A stretch of DNA of 64,000 nucleotides, taken from the NCBI GenBank assembly GCA_963575645.1, contig OY754465.1:2232001-2296000 (forward strand), in the 5' to 3' direction. The notes beneath the pieces are model-generated. The model worked only from the letters and a program-made list of their open reading frames with translations. It made no database searches and was not told where the DNA came from. The translations under genes and the position numbers were made by a program. Below, piece after piece: positions 30,821-41,559 of the stretch. Source of the stretch: Xanthostigma xanthostigma (Eukaryota > Arthropoda > Insecta > Raphidioptera > Raphidiidae). Within the stretch, counting starts at the first letter, position 1. Every line of letters starts with the position of its first letter.

Positions 30821-31139
30821 AAACATTAATAACTTTGCAGTTACTATCAAACAGATGGTTTTCATTTCTTTCTAGAATATATATGTGACAGAAAAAAATA
30901 ATAGTCTGGCTTATGCGTATTTTACTTTCTCAAAAACCAGTTGCGAAAGTCTTTAGGTGGTTCTATCTTCACTTAAAGCAGTGATGGCGCACCTTTTTGA
31001 AAAGTGAGTGAAATTTTGTTAAATATTTTTTTTAATACTAGCTCGTCGGCCGCTAAGTCAGAGGCGTTACTTGTAAAGGGAGAGGGGGGATGGTTAAATA
31101 CTATTTTTTTTTAGTTCGAAGCATTTTTTGGACCACAAA

Positions 31140-31862
31140 AGTCGCATTTTTTTAAAGGGGAAATACTTGCAAAAAAGGATTCTTCAATTTACTTTTGAAA
31201 TTGAGAATGCTTACAGAGAAAATACGCTGAATTCAATGAGCGTAAGCAAACGTCTGCATCTCTTTTAGTTTGGAAACGACGGCCATTCGGAGGTTTTATA
31301 TGATTTTCTGAAAACTATAAACTCAAATAACTTCTAACCCAAAAGACATATAAACGTTTGTTTGTGCTCATTGGATTCAGCGAGTTTTTTTTTATAAGCA
31401 TGATGATTTTGCAAAAGTTCCGACAGATTCATGGCTTTCATCAAAAATCGCCTTTTTTAAAAGAGTATGCTTTGAAAAAATTGCAAAAATCAATTTCTTT
31501 AATATACTTTTGAAATTGAGACTGCTTACAGAAAAAATACGCTGAATTCAATGAGCGTAAGCAAACGTCTGTATCTTTTTTAGTTTGGAAACTGCGGCCA
31601 TTCGGAGGTTTTATATAATTTTCTGAAAACTATAAACTCAAATAACTTCTAACCCCAAAGACATACAAACGTTTGTTTGTGCTCATTGGATTCAGCGTGT
31701 TTTTTTTAGCAGCATGATGATTTTGCAAAAGTTCCGACAGATTCATGGCTTTCATCAAAAATCGCCTTTTTTAAAAGAGTATGCCTTGAAAAAATTGCAA
31801 AAATCAATTTCTTTAATATACTCTTGAAATTGAGAATGCTTACAGAAAAAATACGCTGAAAA
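31140..31862 (+). repeat. Satellite-like tandem repeat, about 315-bp unit
   Basis: Marker CTTTTGAAATTGAGA occurs at 31192, 31507 and 31821 (one change in the last), spacing 315 and 314. About 2.3 units are present. Every unit holds an internal mirror pair, CGCTGAATTCAATGAGC and GCTCATTGGATTCAGCG, about 150 bp apart. Non-coding. Confidence 0.9.
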
Positions 31863-32497
31863 AAATTGTTTTCGTAACATGCAGCGACATCCGATATAAT
31901 TTGTTTAAAGCTATTACTTCAGAAGCAAACAAAAAAAACCGTTTTAGTACCAAATAGCGACATCTGATAGAAGCTATCAGTTTAGATACGAATCCGGTAG
32001 AATTTGCTCAAAAATAATTGGTTCAGACGCCGGGCCGCAAACGAAATACATTTTGCAGTATTATATCTATTGCTTGACATGGCTGATTATGTCAGAGGAT
32101 GTAGAGGCCAATAAACCATATATAAAAAAAACAGTTGTGTGGTTTTAAGAAACCACGACGCAAGTGAAACTTTTATTGGATTGTAAGCGTTGGATTGTAT
32201 AGACACTTATCCATCACGATTAATTATAAACAACAATATTCACATGAATACACGAATAAAAACATGTAAACACTGTACAGCACTTGCCCGCATGACAGAC
32301 TGACTATGTGTTATACATACTACACGGTCAGCTGATGCTAACCATGGGCGCCGCCATATTGGCCTTGGCTGCTCTACCGAGCGCCTACTCCGAGCGCCTT
32401 TCACTTTACCCCTACTCCGCGGCCGCCTGTAATGCGACATGCAACACACGGCCAGAAAAAATCTATTGCACCCGGGTGAGACCGGGACGAACTGCTA
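31863..32497 (+). mobile_element. Helitron 3' half, split by an insertion
   Basis: Matches the 3' part of the element at 55905 (TACCAAATAGCGACATCTGA, then CAGACGCCGGGCCGCAAACG) up to ATCTATTGC, and resumes after the insertion with CACCCGGGTGAGACCGGGAC and CTGCTAATA. The final CTAG has decayed to CTAA. The 5' end is missing where the satellite begins. Confidence 0.7.
32074..32460. mobile_element. 387-bp insertion with 9-bp target duplication
   Basis: ATCTATTGC stands at both junctions, and the Helitron reads through cleanly when the insert and one copy are removed. The insert begins TTGACATGGCTGATTATG and ends CGGCCAGAAAAA. The short terminal A-run would fit a truncated retroposon on the + strand; a 9-bp duplication also fits Mutator-like elements, but I find no inverted ends. 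GC-rich patch at 32345-32430. Type unresolved. Confidence 0.65.
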
Positions 32498-32639
32498 ATA
32501 TACTTATAATAAGTGAAATGAAAGTTGTTTCGTTTGCGTAATAACTAAAAGTGAGTGAGAAATCCGTTTTCAATCTGTCAGATGTCGTAGAATAAAACAG
32601 AACAAGCTGCAGTTTAAAATACTCTCTTTTGTTATTGTG

Positions 32640-32985
32640 TGGTGTAACATGTCAGGCACTAGGCAGCCACGCTTCATCGCCGCCACATGGTCGCTCGTAA
32701 TGCGATGCACCGTGCGTTTTTCCTGCGGCGACTTTTATGTCAGTGCATTTTAAAATGGTCGAACCGAACAGATTCTCATTTGGCTTTGTGCAGTTATTTC
32801 CAGGGGTGCCCATTCCATGACTGCTCGGGGTCTCGGGCATCCACAAAAAATCAATAGCGGATGCGGAACACTCCCGATCACATGACACGTGAAGTCTACG
32901 AGTCATCTGCAGCGAGTCTTGCAGAACTTACTCTTATTATAGTTAGAGCTGACGCGCAAAAAAAATATCATGTCGTTCCAACCTT
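32640..32985. other. GC-richer unrecognised segment
   Basis: Holds an 84-codon minus-strand frame (32652-32906) including MPETPSSHGMGTPGNN. I recognise no family, and no acceptor or donor frames it convincingly. TTTTCCTGCGGCGACTTTTA and its surroundings look like interspersed insect repeat sequence, but no second copy is in the window. Confidence 0.3.
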
Positions 32986-33355
32986 CTGCCTAAAAACGGT
33001 TCGCGCTCTCCCGACGCTATTTTTAAAGCTAGAGGGTTCTGGTAAACGCCAAATGAAAGACAAAGAATCAGACTACAGATCCTTCAGGCGAATTTTTTGA
33101 AAAAAAATTCCTGAAAAAACTTACAACCTTTTGAAAAAAATAATAAGTTACGTAATATTTCACACGTAGGCGAAACTGTTTTTCAAAAAAATCGCCTGAA
33201 GGATCTGTAGTCTGATTCTTTGTCTTTCATTTGACGTTTACCAGAACCCTCTAGCTTTAAAAATAGCGTCGGGAGAGCGCGAACCGTTTTTAGGCGAGGG
33301 GAAAAGATTTGAGATGAAGGGTGCACGGGGTGTTTGCAGGGACGAATACTCTTAA
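32986..33355. mobile_element. Foldback element, copy 1 (left arm truncated)
   Basis: Arms share ACGGTTCGCGCTCTCCCGAC, GACAAAGAATCAGACTACAG and CCTTCAGGCGA. The right arm continues to CGAATACTCTTAA, while the left arm stops at CCTAAAAACGG. The complete version is at 43533-43961. The central unique part is in the opposite orientation in the two copies. Confidence 0.85.
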
Positions 33356-33683
33356 TATGGTTGATAGCACGTAACAAAGTTGGTGAACCGCTGATAATGC
33401 GTATATATATAATATATTTACTTAGTTAGTGTCTGAGTGATGAATTTCTTAGGTGCACTTACAAGTTCACTCTCTCCGAACACAATTAGTGCAGAGTAGA
33501 GAGTGACACATACATGTCCATTAATAACTTCTGCCCCTTTAAGTGAGACTGCAAAGCAATTTCTGTATTCTCCAAATGTCTCCTGTCTTTTTAATGTCAA
33601 ACTCCCCCCATGCGCTGCTTCTCTTCTCCGAGACATGACATCTCTGAACCCCAACGTTTCTCACTTTATCACGACTTCTGCAG

Positions 33684-33808
33684 TTAAAACTGGAAGAGTC
33701 CGGGGCGTGGCTTCATGGAATAAAACGATAGAAAACAAGTAACTAAAACTCATTGAGGTATCATAATCGAGACGAAGTCACGCCCACATACTCTTCCAAT
33801 TTTAAAAT
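33684..33808. mobile_element. Short foldback
   Basis: TTAAAACTGGAAGAGT mirrors ACTCTTCCAATTTTAA, and GGGCGTGGCTTC mirrors GAAGTCACGCCC, around a loop of about 60 bp. Confidence 0.65.
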
Positions 33809-34096
33809 TACCATTTCCTCGTGTGCTGTACTTGTTAATGACGCGTGGCTTGCCACAAAACCATATAACTATCTTTTTTGTCATTCGTAAAAATCTATAT
33901 TTATATTAAGTACGTATCTTTATCTATACTGTTACTGTTTTGATTGACAGCACTTTAATTATTATTAGCTTAGGGTTCTTCAAAGAAGCGGTACATAAAG
34001 TACCAAATTATATGCAGCCTATACGTATTATTTTAGAGTAATAATAATAAACCCCGCATTTGTGACAAGTTTTAGGAAAAATTTACTAGTTGAAAC

Positions 34097-34616
34097 TAGT
34101 GATGTGCCGGATATCCGTATCCGCGGATATCCGAGGGAGAAGAAAGATCCGTATCCGTTAGTTTTTGGCGGATCTTTTACCTTATTAATTTTCAATTCAT
34201 AGATGAAATTTTATATATATAGGTGATTAGGTAATAATGAAAAACTTAAATTCTATTCAGATTATTTTTTATTTTTTATAATCGTATTTGGCACCATTAT
34301 ATTGCAAACATTTATTGTAGTGAGTACCATACCAATAGTACATAACTTAAAGGTACTAAAAAACTATCTTTATAATGAGATATTGCACATCAATCTTTGG
34401 AAAGAGACAATCTGTTATGAGAGTTAACTCTTAAAGAGGTCAATAACTTTTTCCCATAACAGATAGTCTCTTTCCAAAGGTCGATGTGCAATATTTACTG
34501 CCGCGTACTCTAAGAAAGTTAAGATCCGTATCCGTATCCACGGATCTTGAAACCAAAAATCCGTATTCAGATCCGTATCCGCGGATATACATTTTTAACG
34601 ATCCGGCACATCACTA
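34097..34616. mobile_element. hAT MITE, perfect 8-bp target duplication
   Basis: GTTGAAAC flanks both sides. The ends TAGTGATGTGCCGGAT and ATCCGGCACATCACTA are perfect mirrors. Subterminal ATCCGTATCCGCGGAT-type words occur several times near each end, a known arrangement for hAT transposase binding. A small foldback is nested at 34380-34493. Non-coding. Confidence 0.95.
34380..34493. mobile_element. Foldback nested in the hAT element
   Basis: Arms ATATTGCACATC(A)ATCTTTGG and its mirror, with GGAAAGAGAC and CTGTTATG further in. Length is 114 bp. Confidence 0.75.
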
Positions 34617-35202
34617 GTTGAAACAGTAGCCGGCATGACAGCAAAAGTAATATATTTTTCTATTTGATTTTATAAGAAAAACTATCAGATATTTTAAACT
34701 TTTCTAGTAAAAAATATCTTTAATTTCAAAATTAGAAAAACAAATTACAGTATAAACTCTATATAGCGACACTAAAGGGACTGTGGCGTTATTGAGAGTT
34801 GTCGTTAAACGGAGAGAAGAAATAATCCATTAATATTCTTTTACTATAATAGGATGTATATTTTACTTATAATATTTAAAATTTAAAACTGACCAATAAA
34901 TATGATAACTTATCGATAAGCAGCTGAGCTAAACATATGAAATATAATCCCAACAAACAAAAGAACGAATTTCTTAGAATCTTCAGTACGCATGCTGCCG
35001 ACAACAAAATAACAAACACTATTTATTGCTTAATGATGACGTATTGTTGTCGTTATTTAGAGTGTATCATTGTATGAACAACAAGGTAAACCAACTGGAA
35101 TTAAAGAATTTCGACGTCGATTTATCGAGTGACGTTAAATGGAGTGTACACTGTACTGTCGACTTTGTTATAGTCCGTAAACGTGGCATTAACCTAACAT
35201 TA

Positions 35203-35400
35203 TTTTTTGACGTGATAACGTCTTAGAAATTGATGAAACACCGGCTGCATGCACGAAAAAGTGTCACGTTCCGAAATGTGTCACGTTCCGCGCACGATCG
35301 GCCCAAGTTTGACAGCTACTAAAATTTAGGTTATGTATTATTAAATATGATATTCGAGCGGAATACGTTATCACGTAAAACTATCGTCCGTAAACCGACT
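35203..35400 (-). mobile_element. Repeat family A, copy 3 (short form)
   Basis: On the minus strand it carries the hairpin-side end CGGTTTACGGACGATAG and the ACGTTATCACGTCAAAA end, with only about 200 bp. It lacks the long AT-rich interior of copies 1 and 2 and has GTGTCACGTTCC twice. The short form resembles copy 5. Confidence 0.75.
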
Positions 35401-35409
35401 TTTTTTATG

Positions 35410-36195
35410 TATTTGTGAAGACACATAATAAAAGTTTAATTTTGTACGCAGAGGCATCATAATAATATAACATTGTCAAATTTAGTTAAGGTACATGAAC
35501 TTGTGTGATGCAATCATTAATTAAATTCTTTTATAGCAGTACAATTTACAATGGTTAGTACCCAGAATGCGTCTGGTAAACCAGACCAATCCATGTACAA
35601 TGTTTAATCCATAGATAGCGAAAATAACGGAGATCTTAAAGAAAAGGCAAATAACTTTCCTACAACAAATAGCCGTTATTTTCTCACCAAACATGGACGT
35701 TCATTTTGTTTTTTTTTCTCACCTGTTGTACTCGCATCTCTGTATGGTCACAATCAACAAATCTGTCCTTTACTTCACCACAAGATGAATAATGATAGAT
35801 AGATATATAATTCCGGATGCTCTGTTTTATTTGGTTAATCTGTTGTATTATACAATATTTAATTCAGTGACCGTTACGTCTTCTGTGCTGCAGTTTCAAA
35901 GAAAGATAACAGGTTTACTCTCTAGCAGTATTACCTGTGCCATGTGCAGTAACATTTATGCCGGTATTTTTTATGAATGAATGAATGAAGGAATAGCATT
36001 ACGCTTATATTGATGAATTAGTCATATTTATGACTGAGAATGACTGTACACCTACACAAACCATTGAATTGTTCTTATCAATGGAAATCAAGATTGTAAA
36101 TATGTGTTTAACACAATTTACTCTACGCCTATTAATAAACGATTGTATGAAAAATAGTACAGAAAGAGTTCTTTAACAATAAACTCGAAGGTATA
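35410..36195. other. No supported feature
   Basis: A short mirror pair, GAAAATAACGG at 35619 and CCGTTATTTTC at 35668, and an ATGA microsatellite near 35977 are the only structures noticed. Confidence 0.4.
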
Positions 36196-36200
36196 TAGTA

Positions 36201-36758
36201 TGTAAACACGTAAGGTGCACATAGGGAAATTAACATTGGGAAAAAATGACTGGATCAGAGTGAGCCTTGAAATCTTGTTTTTCAATTTGACAGATAATAT
36301 CCTTTTGCAATGTGTATACTACCGAAGAAAATATTCAAATGATTACAACATAATCGGACTTTTTTTATTACTGGGACATTAAATTCCCAAAAATACTTAA
36401 ATATGGTGCGAGATCAAATATCTCCGCCTATTCGTGTTGAACCTAAAGACGTTGGGTCACTGATTTACCAACGCGCATACGTCATACCAGTCAGACAATT
36501 TTTGAATGAAACGTTTCCAAACAGATGGAGTTGTTTTTTTGTTTTATTTTTGTACAAAAAAATTAAAATAATGATTTATGAGAGCTTTTTGTTATTAAAA
36601 AAAGCCAAGTAAAATAAAAATAAATCAAAATAAAATAGAAATCTTCAAGATTACCACGATAATTCAATAGAAATAACAATTAATGCAGTCATGGCTAACT
36701 CTGATCCAAGTATCTTTTCCCAATGCTAATTTCCCTATGTGCACCTTACGCGTTTACA
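36201..36758. mobile_element. Tc1/mariner-type element, TA target duplication, copy 2
   Basis: TGTAAACACGTAAGGTGCAC and its mirror at the right end, each flanked by TA. Inverted relative to copy 1 at 3767 and about equally long. The transposase fragment is on the + strand (36403-36540). Confidence 0.85.
36403..36540 (+). pseudogene. Tc1/mariner transposase fragment, copy 2
   Basis: Same fragment as at 3984-4118, with ...VRQFLNETFPNRWSCFF; residue differences are V/I and T/M, plus an extra V near the start. The two copies keep the frame open over the same span, which may reflect only shared ancestry. No catalytic residues are visible. Confidence 0.5.
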
Positions 36759-36959
36759 TACTGTATAAAAGTAATTTTTTGATGTTAAACCAAGGTAATT
36801 TGTATCAAAAAATATAATTTATTTTGGTCATTTTATTGGTCCTAGTGGATACAATATTTACCATTCCAACTCCACAAAAATGGTACTTATATAAGAGAAA
36901 ATTCATTTTTCAAAATTTTACAAAAAAAATAGTTTTTTGGTCTGCTGAGTTCAAAAAAT

Positions 36960-37090
36960 ATATTTTTATAAAAAGTCTGTCTGTGACAATGGATGAGCGG
37001 ATTGACCCCAAATTTTGGAAAGATGTTTGACATCCAAATTACGTGAACTCCTATTGTTTTTGGGCAAAATCGGCACATACGCAGACGAGA
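36960..37090 (-). repeat. Degraded interspersed repeat, related to 42870-43030
   Basis: Its reverse complement (CGATTTTGCCC, AACATCTTTCCAAAATTTGG, CAATCCGCTCATCC, CACAGACAGAC) matches the order at 42890-43010 (CGATTTTCCC, AACATCTTCCCAAAATTTGG, CAATCCGTTCATCC, CACAGACAAACAGACG). Confidence 0.5.
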
Positions 37091-37376
37091 TACATGCATA
37101 ACGTTTTTATAACGGCATACTTTTAAAAACGATTCATTGTTCTATTTATTTGTAAAGAAAGTTTTGTAAATAATAATATCTAATAATAATGATAATTTAT
37201 TGCAGAAATTATTTTATAAAAAAAATCTACAAAAGGGATGAATTCAGTCTAAAAGACTGGTTTTCAATTCTGCCCATGTCTAAGCTGGCAAATACATCAA
37301 TAAATAATAATAAATGATTTTTTTTTAATTTTATAGTTTCAGATTATTTTTAAAAATAAAAAGAATCAAAACAAAT

Positions 37377-37426
37377 GAACCGAATAAATAACTACTTACG
37401 TTCGGTGAATATGGCCATTAAATAAA
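37377..37426 (-). mobile_element. Repeat family E fragment (copy 3)
   Basis: The minus strand reads TAATGGCCATATTCACCGAA, then GTAGTTATTTATTCGGTTC. Only the terminal 50 bp are present. Confidence 0.7.
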
Positions 37427-37647
37427 CAAATTCATTGTCATTGATAGTCACATTCATTTGTAAATATATCTGCATATTTTTGATAAATAACACCGCACGC
37501 AAATGTTAAATTATCTGAAGATTATCTAATAACTTATGTGCGAATTCTACTTCTATATATACATTTGACCGTTACGTTATTTTAGTAATGTTTAGATGTG
37601 TGAGATATTACTTATGTGAATAACAACAATATACCGAGTTTCTCTCT

Positions 37648-37735
37648 AATTTTGGCCGCGCTAATCTCCGAAACCACTGAAACGATTTTAATGAAATTTT
37701 GTAAATGTGTCTTGCTTGATCCAAATTACGCTATA
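37648..37735 (+). mobile_element. Helitron 5' fragment (55905 family)
   Basis: AATTTTGGCCGCGCTAATCT, then ATTTTGTAAATGTGTCTTGC, as near the 5' end of the element at 55905. It continues into a different repeat containing CCCGACTACGGCGAAGCC. Confidence 0.65.
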
Positions 37736-37950
37736 GGATAGTTTTTACCCGACTACGGCGAAGCCAAAATGAAGGGTTATGCGTTTAGCAGTCTATGTAT
37801 GTTTTTATTTACGGATGTTCCACCGTAGCGCCTGAACTATTCATCCGGTTTTGATAAATAAGGTGTCGATCGATTCGTTATTATAGCCCGGGTAACATAG
37901 GCTACATTTATTTTTGAATTTTGATCCCAGAGGGGAGCAAATCGACAACA

Positions 37951-38262
37951 AATAAAAAATAAGTTCAAAAAAAATAATTTAAATAAAAAACTAAAACACG
38001 ACTACTGAAAAGTATGAAACAAGAAAATATTCTCATCTGAGGATAGCCGTGGTCGTATGCCATCTCATATATATGAGGCTCCTCTAGATGTATAGCGTGA
38101 TGCACTTTGCCCTAGAGCTTATGATCGCTTGCTATACTGTTAAAATGTAATGTTTTGTTAGGGTGGGTGGTATATGACCACGGCTATCCTCAGATGAGAA
38201 TAGTTTCTTGTTTCATACTTTTCAGTAGTCGGGTTTTAGTGTTTGAACTTATTATTTTTTAT
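37951..38262. mobile_element. Foldback element
   Basis: Arms of about 105 bp. AGTATGAAACAAGAAA, CTCATCTGAGGATAGCCGTG and AACACGACTACTGAAAAG are all mirrored. The loop of about 90 bp holds TATATATGAGGCTCCTCTAG. Arms differ by insertions near the tips. Confidence 0.85.
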
Positions 38263-38942
38263 TAAATATTTTGCACAAAGAAAAACTCGCATTTATCAAC
38301 AGCTGTATATTTATGTACGCATCTAAATCGCACATGTACGCGCGTTCGGTTGTCCCACCATATTTCCAGGGGGGGGGGATAAATGCGCGATTTTCGACAT
38401 CGACGCGCACGGACGCATATTTTTGACAAGTCATTATTTTGCTGAATATGAATTTTTCAAAGTGTACAGTTTTTTCGGGTGACCCTGTATAATATGTCCA
38501 TATATACGCACAATTTAAAATCAAGAAAAAAACGCGGAATAAAGTTCGCGTACACAATGCTCGAGGGCTTTAAGTACAGCTCATGAAGTCTATCAATGAG
38601 GGCCGATTAACATTAAATAATAAATTTCCTGTAACGGTGAAAAGTGTTTAAATAAAAAAAGATATAGGTATTTGCAATTCACGTTTTTCTTAGTACTTAT
38701 ATTTAGATAACGTTTTTTTAACAAACATTGGAATGTTGTTATATTATATCTTAAAACTATTATATATGAATAACCGCGAATGATCATTTTTTATGAGTAG
38801 GTCGCAAACAATACGTACTAAAATAAGAATCAAACAGCAATAAATATCCAATTTGAAACACATCAAAGCGAACTAATATATATAATTTTTTTTTGACTAA
38901 TGAAACATTTCCTGGACAAGTCTTTTTAATATTAATCTAATA

Positions 38943-39300
38943 GTCAGAGTGCCCGTCGGCAAAAATTTAACATGAACCATTTAAAATGTCTGACACCTCG
39001 AATATGTCGACCATATTCGAGGTGTCAGACATTTTAAATGGTTCATGTTATTTGTCAGAGAACATTATTTTAGCGTTTTGGTTGAAGTTTTTAAGCTATC
39101 CAATTAAAAAACCAAACAGTATCTATAAATTTTTACATGTCGTCAAAACGACATCTTTCGGAAAGTTTAGAGGGAAAACGCCCCAAAATCAAAAAAAGTC
39201 ATAGAGGAAATAGGACGTGTCAGACTAGGCCTAATTAAGCCATATACAAAGTTTGGGGTGAGTACGTATCAATAAAATTCTTGCCGACGGGCACTCTGAC
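38943..39300. mobile_element. MITE with perfect GTCAGAGTGCCCGTCGGCAA ends
   Basis: 358 bp bounded by 19-20 bp perfect mirror ends followed by AATTT/AATTC. No unambiguous target duplication. Just inside the left end is a perfect hairpin (38969-39049). A + frame of 72 codons shows no recognised motif. Confidence 0.9.
38969..39049. repeat. Perfect 38-bp-arm hairpin
   Basis: AACATGAACCATTTAAAATG through CACCTCGAATATG, a five-base TCGAC loop, then the exact reverse complement. No mismatch over 38 bp. Confidence 0.95.
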
Positions 39301-39309
39301 GATAAAATT

Positions 39310-40160
39310 ATAGTTTAAAAAAACTAAAAAAAAACCGATCTAAAAAGTAGAAAATAATTTTTAAGTAGGTATAAGGAGTTTGTGTTACAGCAATAGAAAG
39401 TCTAACCAATCAATTATGACTAATTAGATTTGGAATAAGATTAAAATAAAAATTAAGTTATTAACACAATAATTCAAATATAGTAAGAAAGCTAATAAAA
39501 GCGTGTTAAAAATTGCTTTTGATCTTTAATCTTTACTGACGCTAGAATAACTCACTGAAATGTCGCGAAAATGACTCAAAAAGCTCCACCCTCATTGGCC
39601 AGCTGTCAAAAAATGCAGTGTATTTCAATCTGAATTTTTAAGTAACTCATAAGGTTATCTATAGAACTCACTAGTTTTGTTTTTTATACGTTCAATGACC
39701 AGGTGAAAATTTGGTTTGTTTGCGAACTGCAGTCTGCACATAACGTACCGTTTTTAGGCGCGAATAGCGTAAGCTAAAGCGTCTATATGTACCTATACCT
39801 ACTCGCTTTGTCTATGAATCTGTATGTCATGCTTTTTTGTGGATTCGTTTGTTCGATTCGTCTCCGGGTAACTTAGATCCTAACGTCGCCCGATTTTTTT
39901 TGTTTTAGTACTACACATTGATTATGAGTTTCTCTTTCAACTTTTTAGAAAATTAAAAATACTTTACTTTATAAAAGTACCTACTTGAAAACTCTGTAGT
40001 AGTATGTATCTCGAACGTAGTGACGATTAAAATTCGCTTACACTCGTTATAACATAATGCCACAGCTCGCAAATGCACAGTTCCGGTTCGCTTGGACCTT
40101 GGGTTAAGATTGTTTTTAATAGTTAAAGACAAATTTCTTGTGGTTAAACCAACGAAACAC
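39310..40160. other. No supported gene
   Basis: The first 60 bp resemble one arm of the foldback-headed repeat at 10121 (TATAGTTTAAAAAAACTAAA). Beyond that nothing recognisable. Confidence 0.4.
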
Positions 40161-40161
40161 A

Positions 40162-40545
40162 CAATGCCGCATTTAGAGGTCTGGAGGCTTCGGGACAACA
40201 AAGGAGTGGAGGCCCCCTGGCCCCAAATTATTTTCCAAATAAAATGGACAATTTTTTTCAGTCGAGTTTTCCATTAAATATAATTTATTGTGAAACCAAG
40301 TATAGATTCTTTTATTATTTAACAAACATATACCTAAATATAATCGAAAACAAGAATTGTCTGAAATTAAATTTTAGCGTTAACGAACGGAACTTTCCGA
40401 GCTTTTTTCGCCGAAAAATATCAAAGGAAAAGTTGTTTACTAGTCTAAATTTGATTTTTTTTTTCGAAGTCTATTGTGGGGGGCCCCTCTTTTGTGGAGC
40501 ATCCGAGGCTGCAGCCCCGGTTGCCCACCCCTAAATCCGGCCCTG
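40162..40545. mobile_element. hAT MITE, 8-bp target duplication
   Basis: The left end CAATGCCGCATTTAGAGGTC matches the mirror of the right end, CAGGGCCGGATTTAGGGGT. Flanks are GAAACACA and GAAACAAA, seven of eight identical. A GGGGGGCCCC-rich patch lies inside the right end. A 96-codon frame across it is chance. Confidence 0.85.
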
Positions 40546-41069
40546 GAAACAAACATCTTACCACTGGTTTCGTTGTACTTAGGTAATTAATTAGTAATAA
40601 TTACAACTTATACAGTGTACTTAACTATAGTGAACAATGCAGATACAATATATATAAGTAGATATTGAAGTCCACTATGCTATGTGTGTCAGAGATAATG
40701 TGAGCGGTTTTGCTTAACAACAAACCCATTATTTCCCATCATCTTCTAACGGTAATAACTAATGAGGCTTGTAACAATATATTATATACATATAAACAAA
40801 AAATACCTTCGGTCACTGTCATTCTAAAAATTGCCACCATACACCACTGTCAAAGTTGAAACCATAAAAAAACAGTAAGTAGTCGGAAAAGCGGGCAAAT
40901 TGTTTTCTCCGTTAATAACACAAAAGTTTTTAGGTATAATTAACTTAATCAGCTCAAATATCCCAGATAAAATCGTTAATAATCAATTAATTGCAAAAGC
41001 GTAGCTGCTTAGCATATACTGGGTTACTGTTCTACTTGATCATTAAAGTCTCCGTATTTTATTTTATGA

Positions 41070-41419
41070 CTAGCGTTCTCGCCCGGTTTCACCCGGGTGC
41101 AAAAGAACGAATGGGGGTGGGGAGGTACATGATACACATATTCATCTTAGTTTACCGAGACGAGACGAATGTTGTGTCCAAATTTCATGATGATCGGAGT
41201 TACCGTTCAAAAGTTTTTGTCGGACAGACAAATTTTGAGATATATTTTTCATTGATGCTCCACTCCTATTAGTCGTAGCGTGATATTATATAGCCTATAG
41301 CCTTCCTCGATAAATGGATTATCCAACAATTTTTTTTTCATTTCGAACCAGTAGTTCCTGAGATTAGCGCGTTCAACCCAACAAACAAACAAACTCTTCA
41401 ACTTTATATAATATTAGTA
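41070..41419 (-). mobile_element. Helitron, 5' end decayed
   Basis: On the minus strand the element ends with hairpin GCACCCGGGTGAAACCGGGC and CGCTAG|T. The body has GTAACTCCGATCATCATG, then GGCTATAGGCTATATAATAT and CGCGCTAATCTCAGGAACTA. The TCTA start is missing. No tRNA-like module, unlike 22114 and 52592. Confidence 0.8.
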
Positions 41420-41559
41420 CAAACATTCTGCTCTAAAGCCACTTTTCTAACGCTCTTTATTTACTGTGTAAAGCGCGGGACACTCGATTAAACGAAATTT
41501 AAGTACAGTGAGTATCCCACGGTTTTAAACGTTGTTGAAGAGAGAAAAAAATATTTTTC

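Noticed and set aside
30980-31050. Possible hAT left end CAGTGATGGCGCACC
   Set aside because: No mirrored right end or 8-bp duplication found in the following sequence.
32652-32906. 84-codon minus-strand ORF in a GC-richer segment
   Set aside because: No family recognised and no convincing splice or promoter context; looks like interspersed repeat sequence.
33183-33377. Repeated ORF with KLEGSGKRQMKDKESDYRSF, also at 32861-33100 and 43487-43705
   Set aside because: Arises from arms of the same foldback family in several positions and orientations; no independent support for coding.
34749-35180. Possible pogo-like MITE starting CAGTATAAACTCTATATAGC
   Set aside because: Only one terminal end could be seen; no matching right end or TA duplication.
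38252-38557. 101-codon minus-strand ORF after the foldback at 37951
   Set aside because: Crosses a G10 run and a mariner-like tip (GTGACCCTGTATA); not supported as a gene.
40244-40534. 96-codon ORF
   Set aside because: Lies within a hAT MITE bounded by an 8-bp duplication and has no transposase motif.
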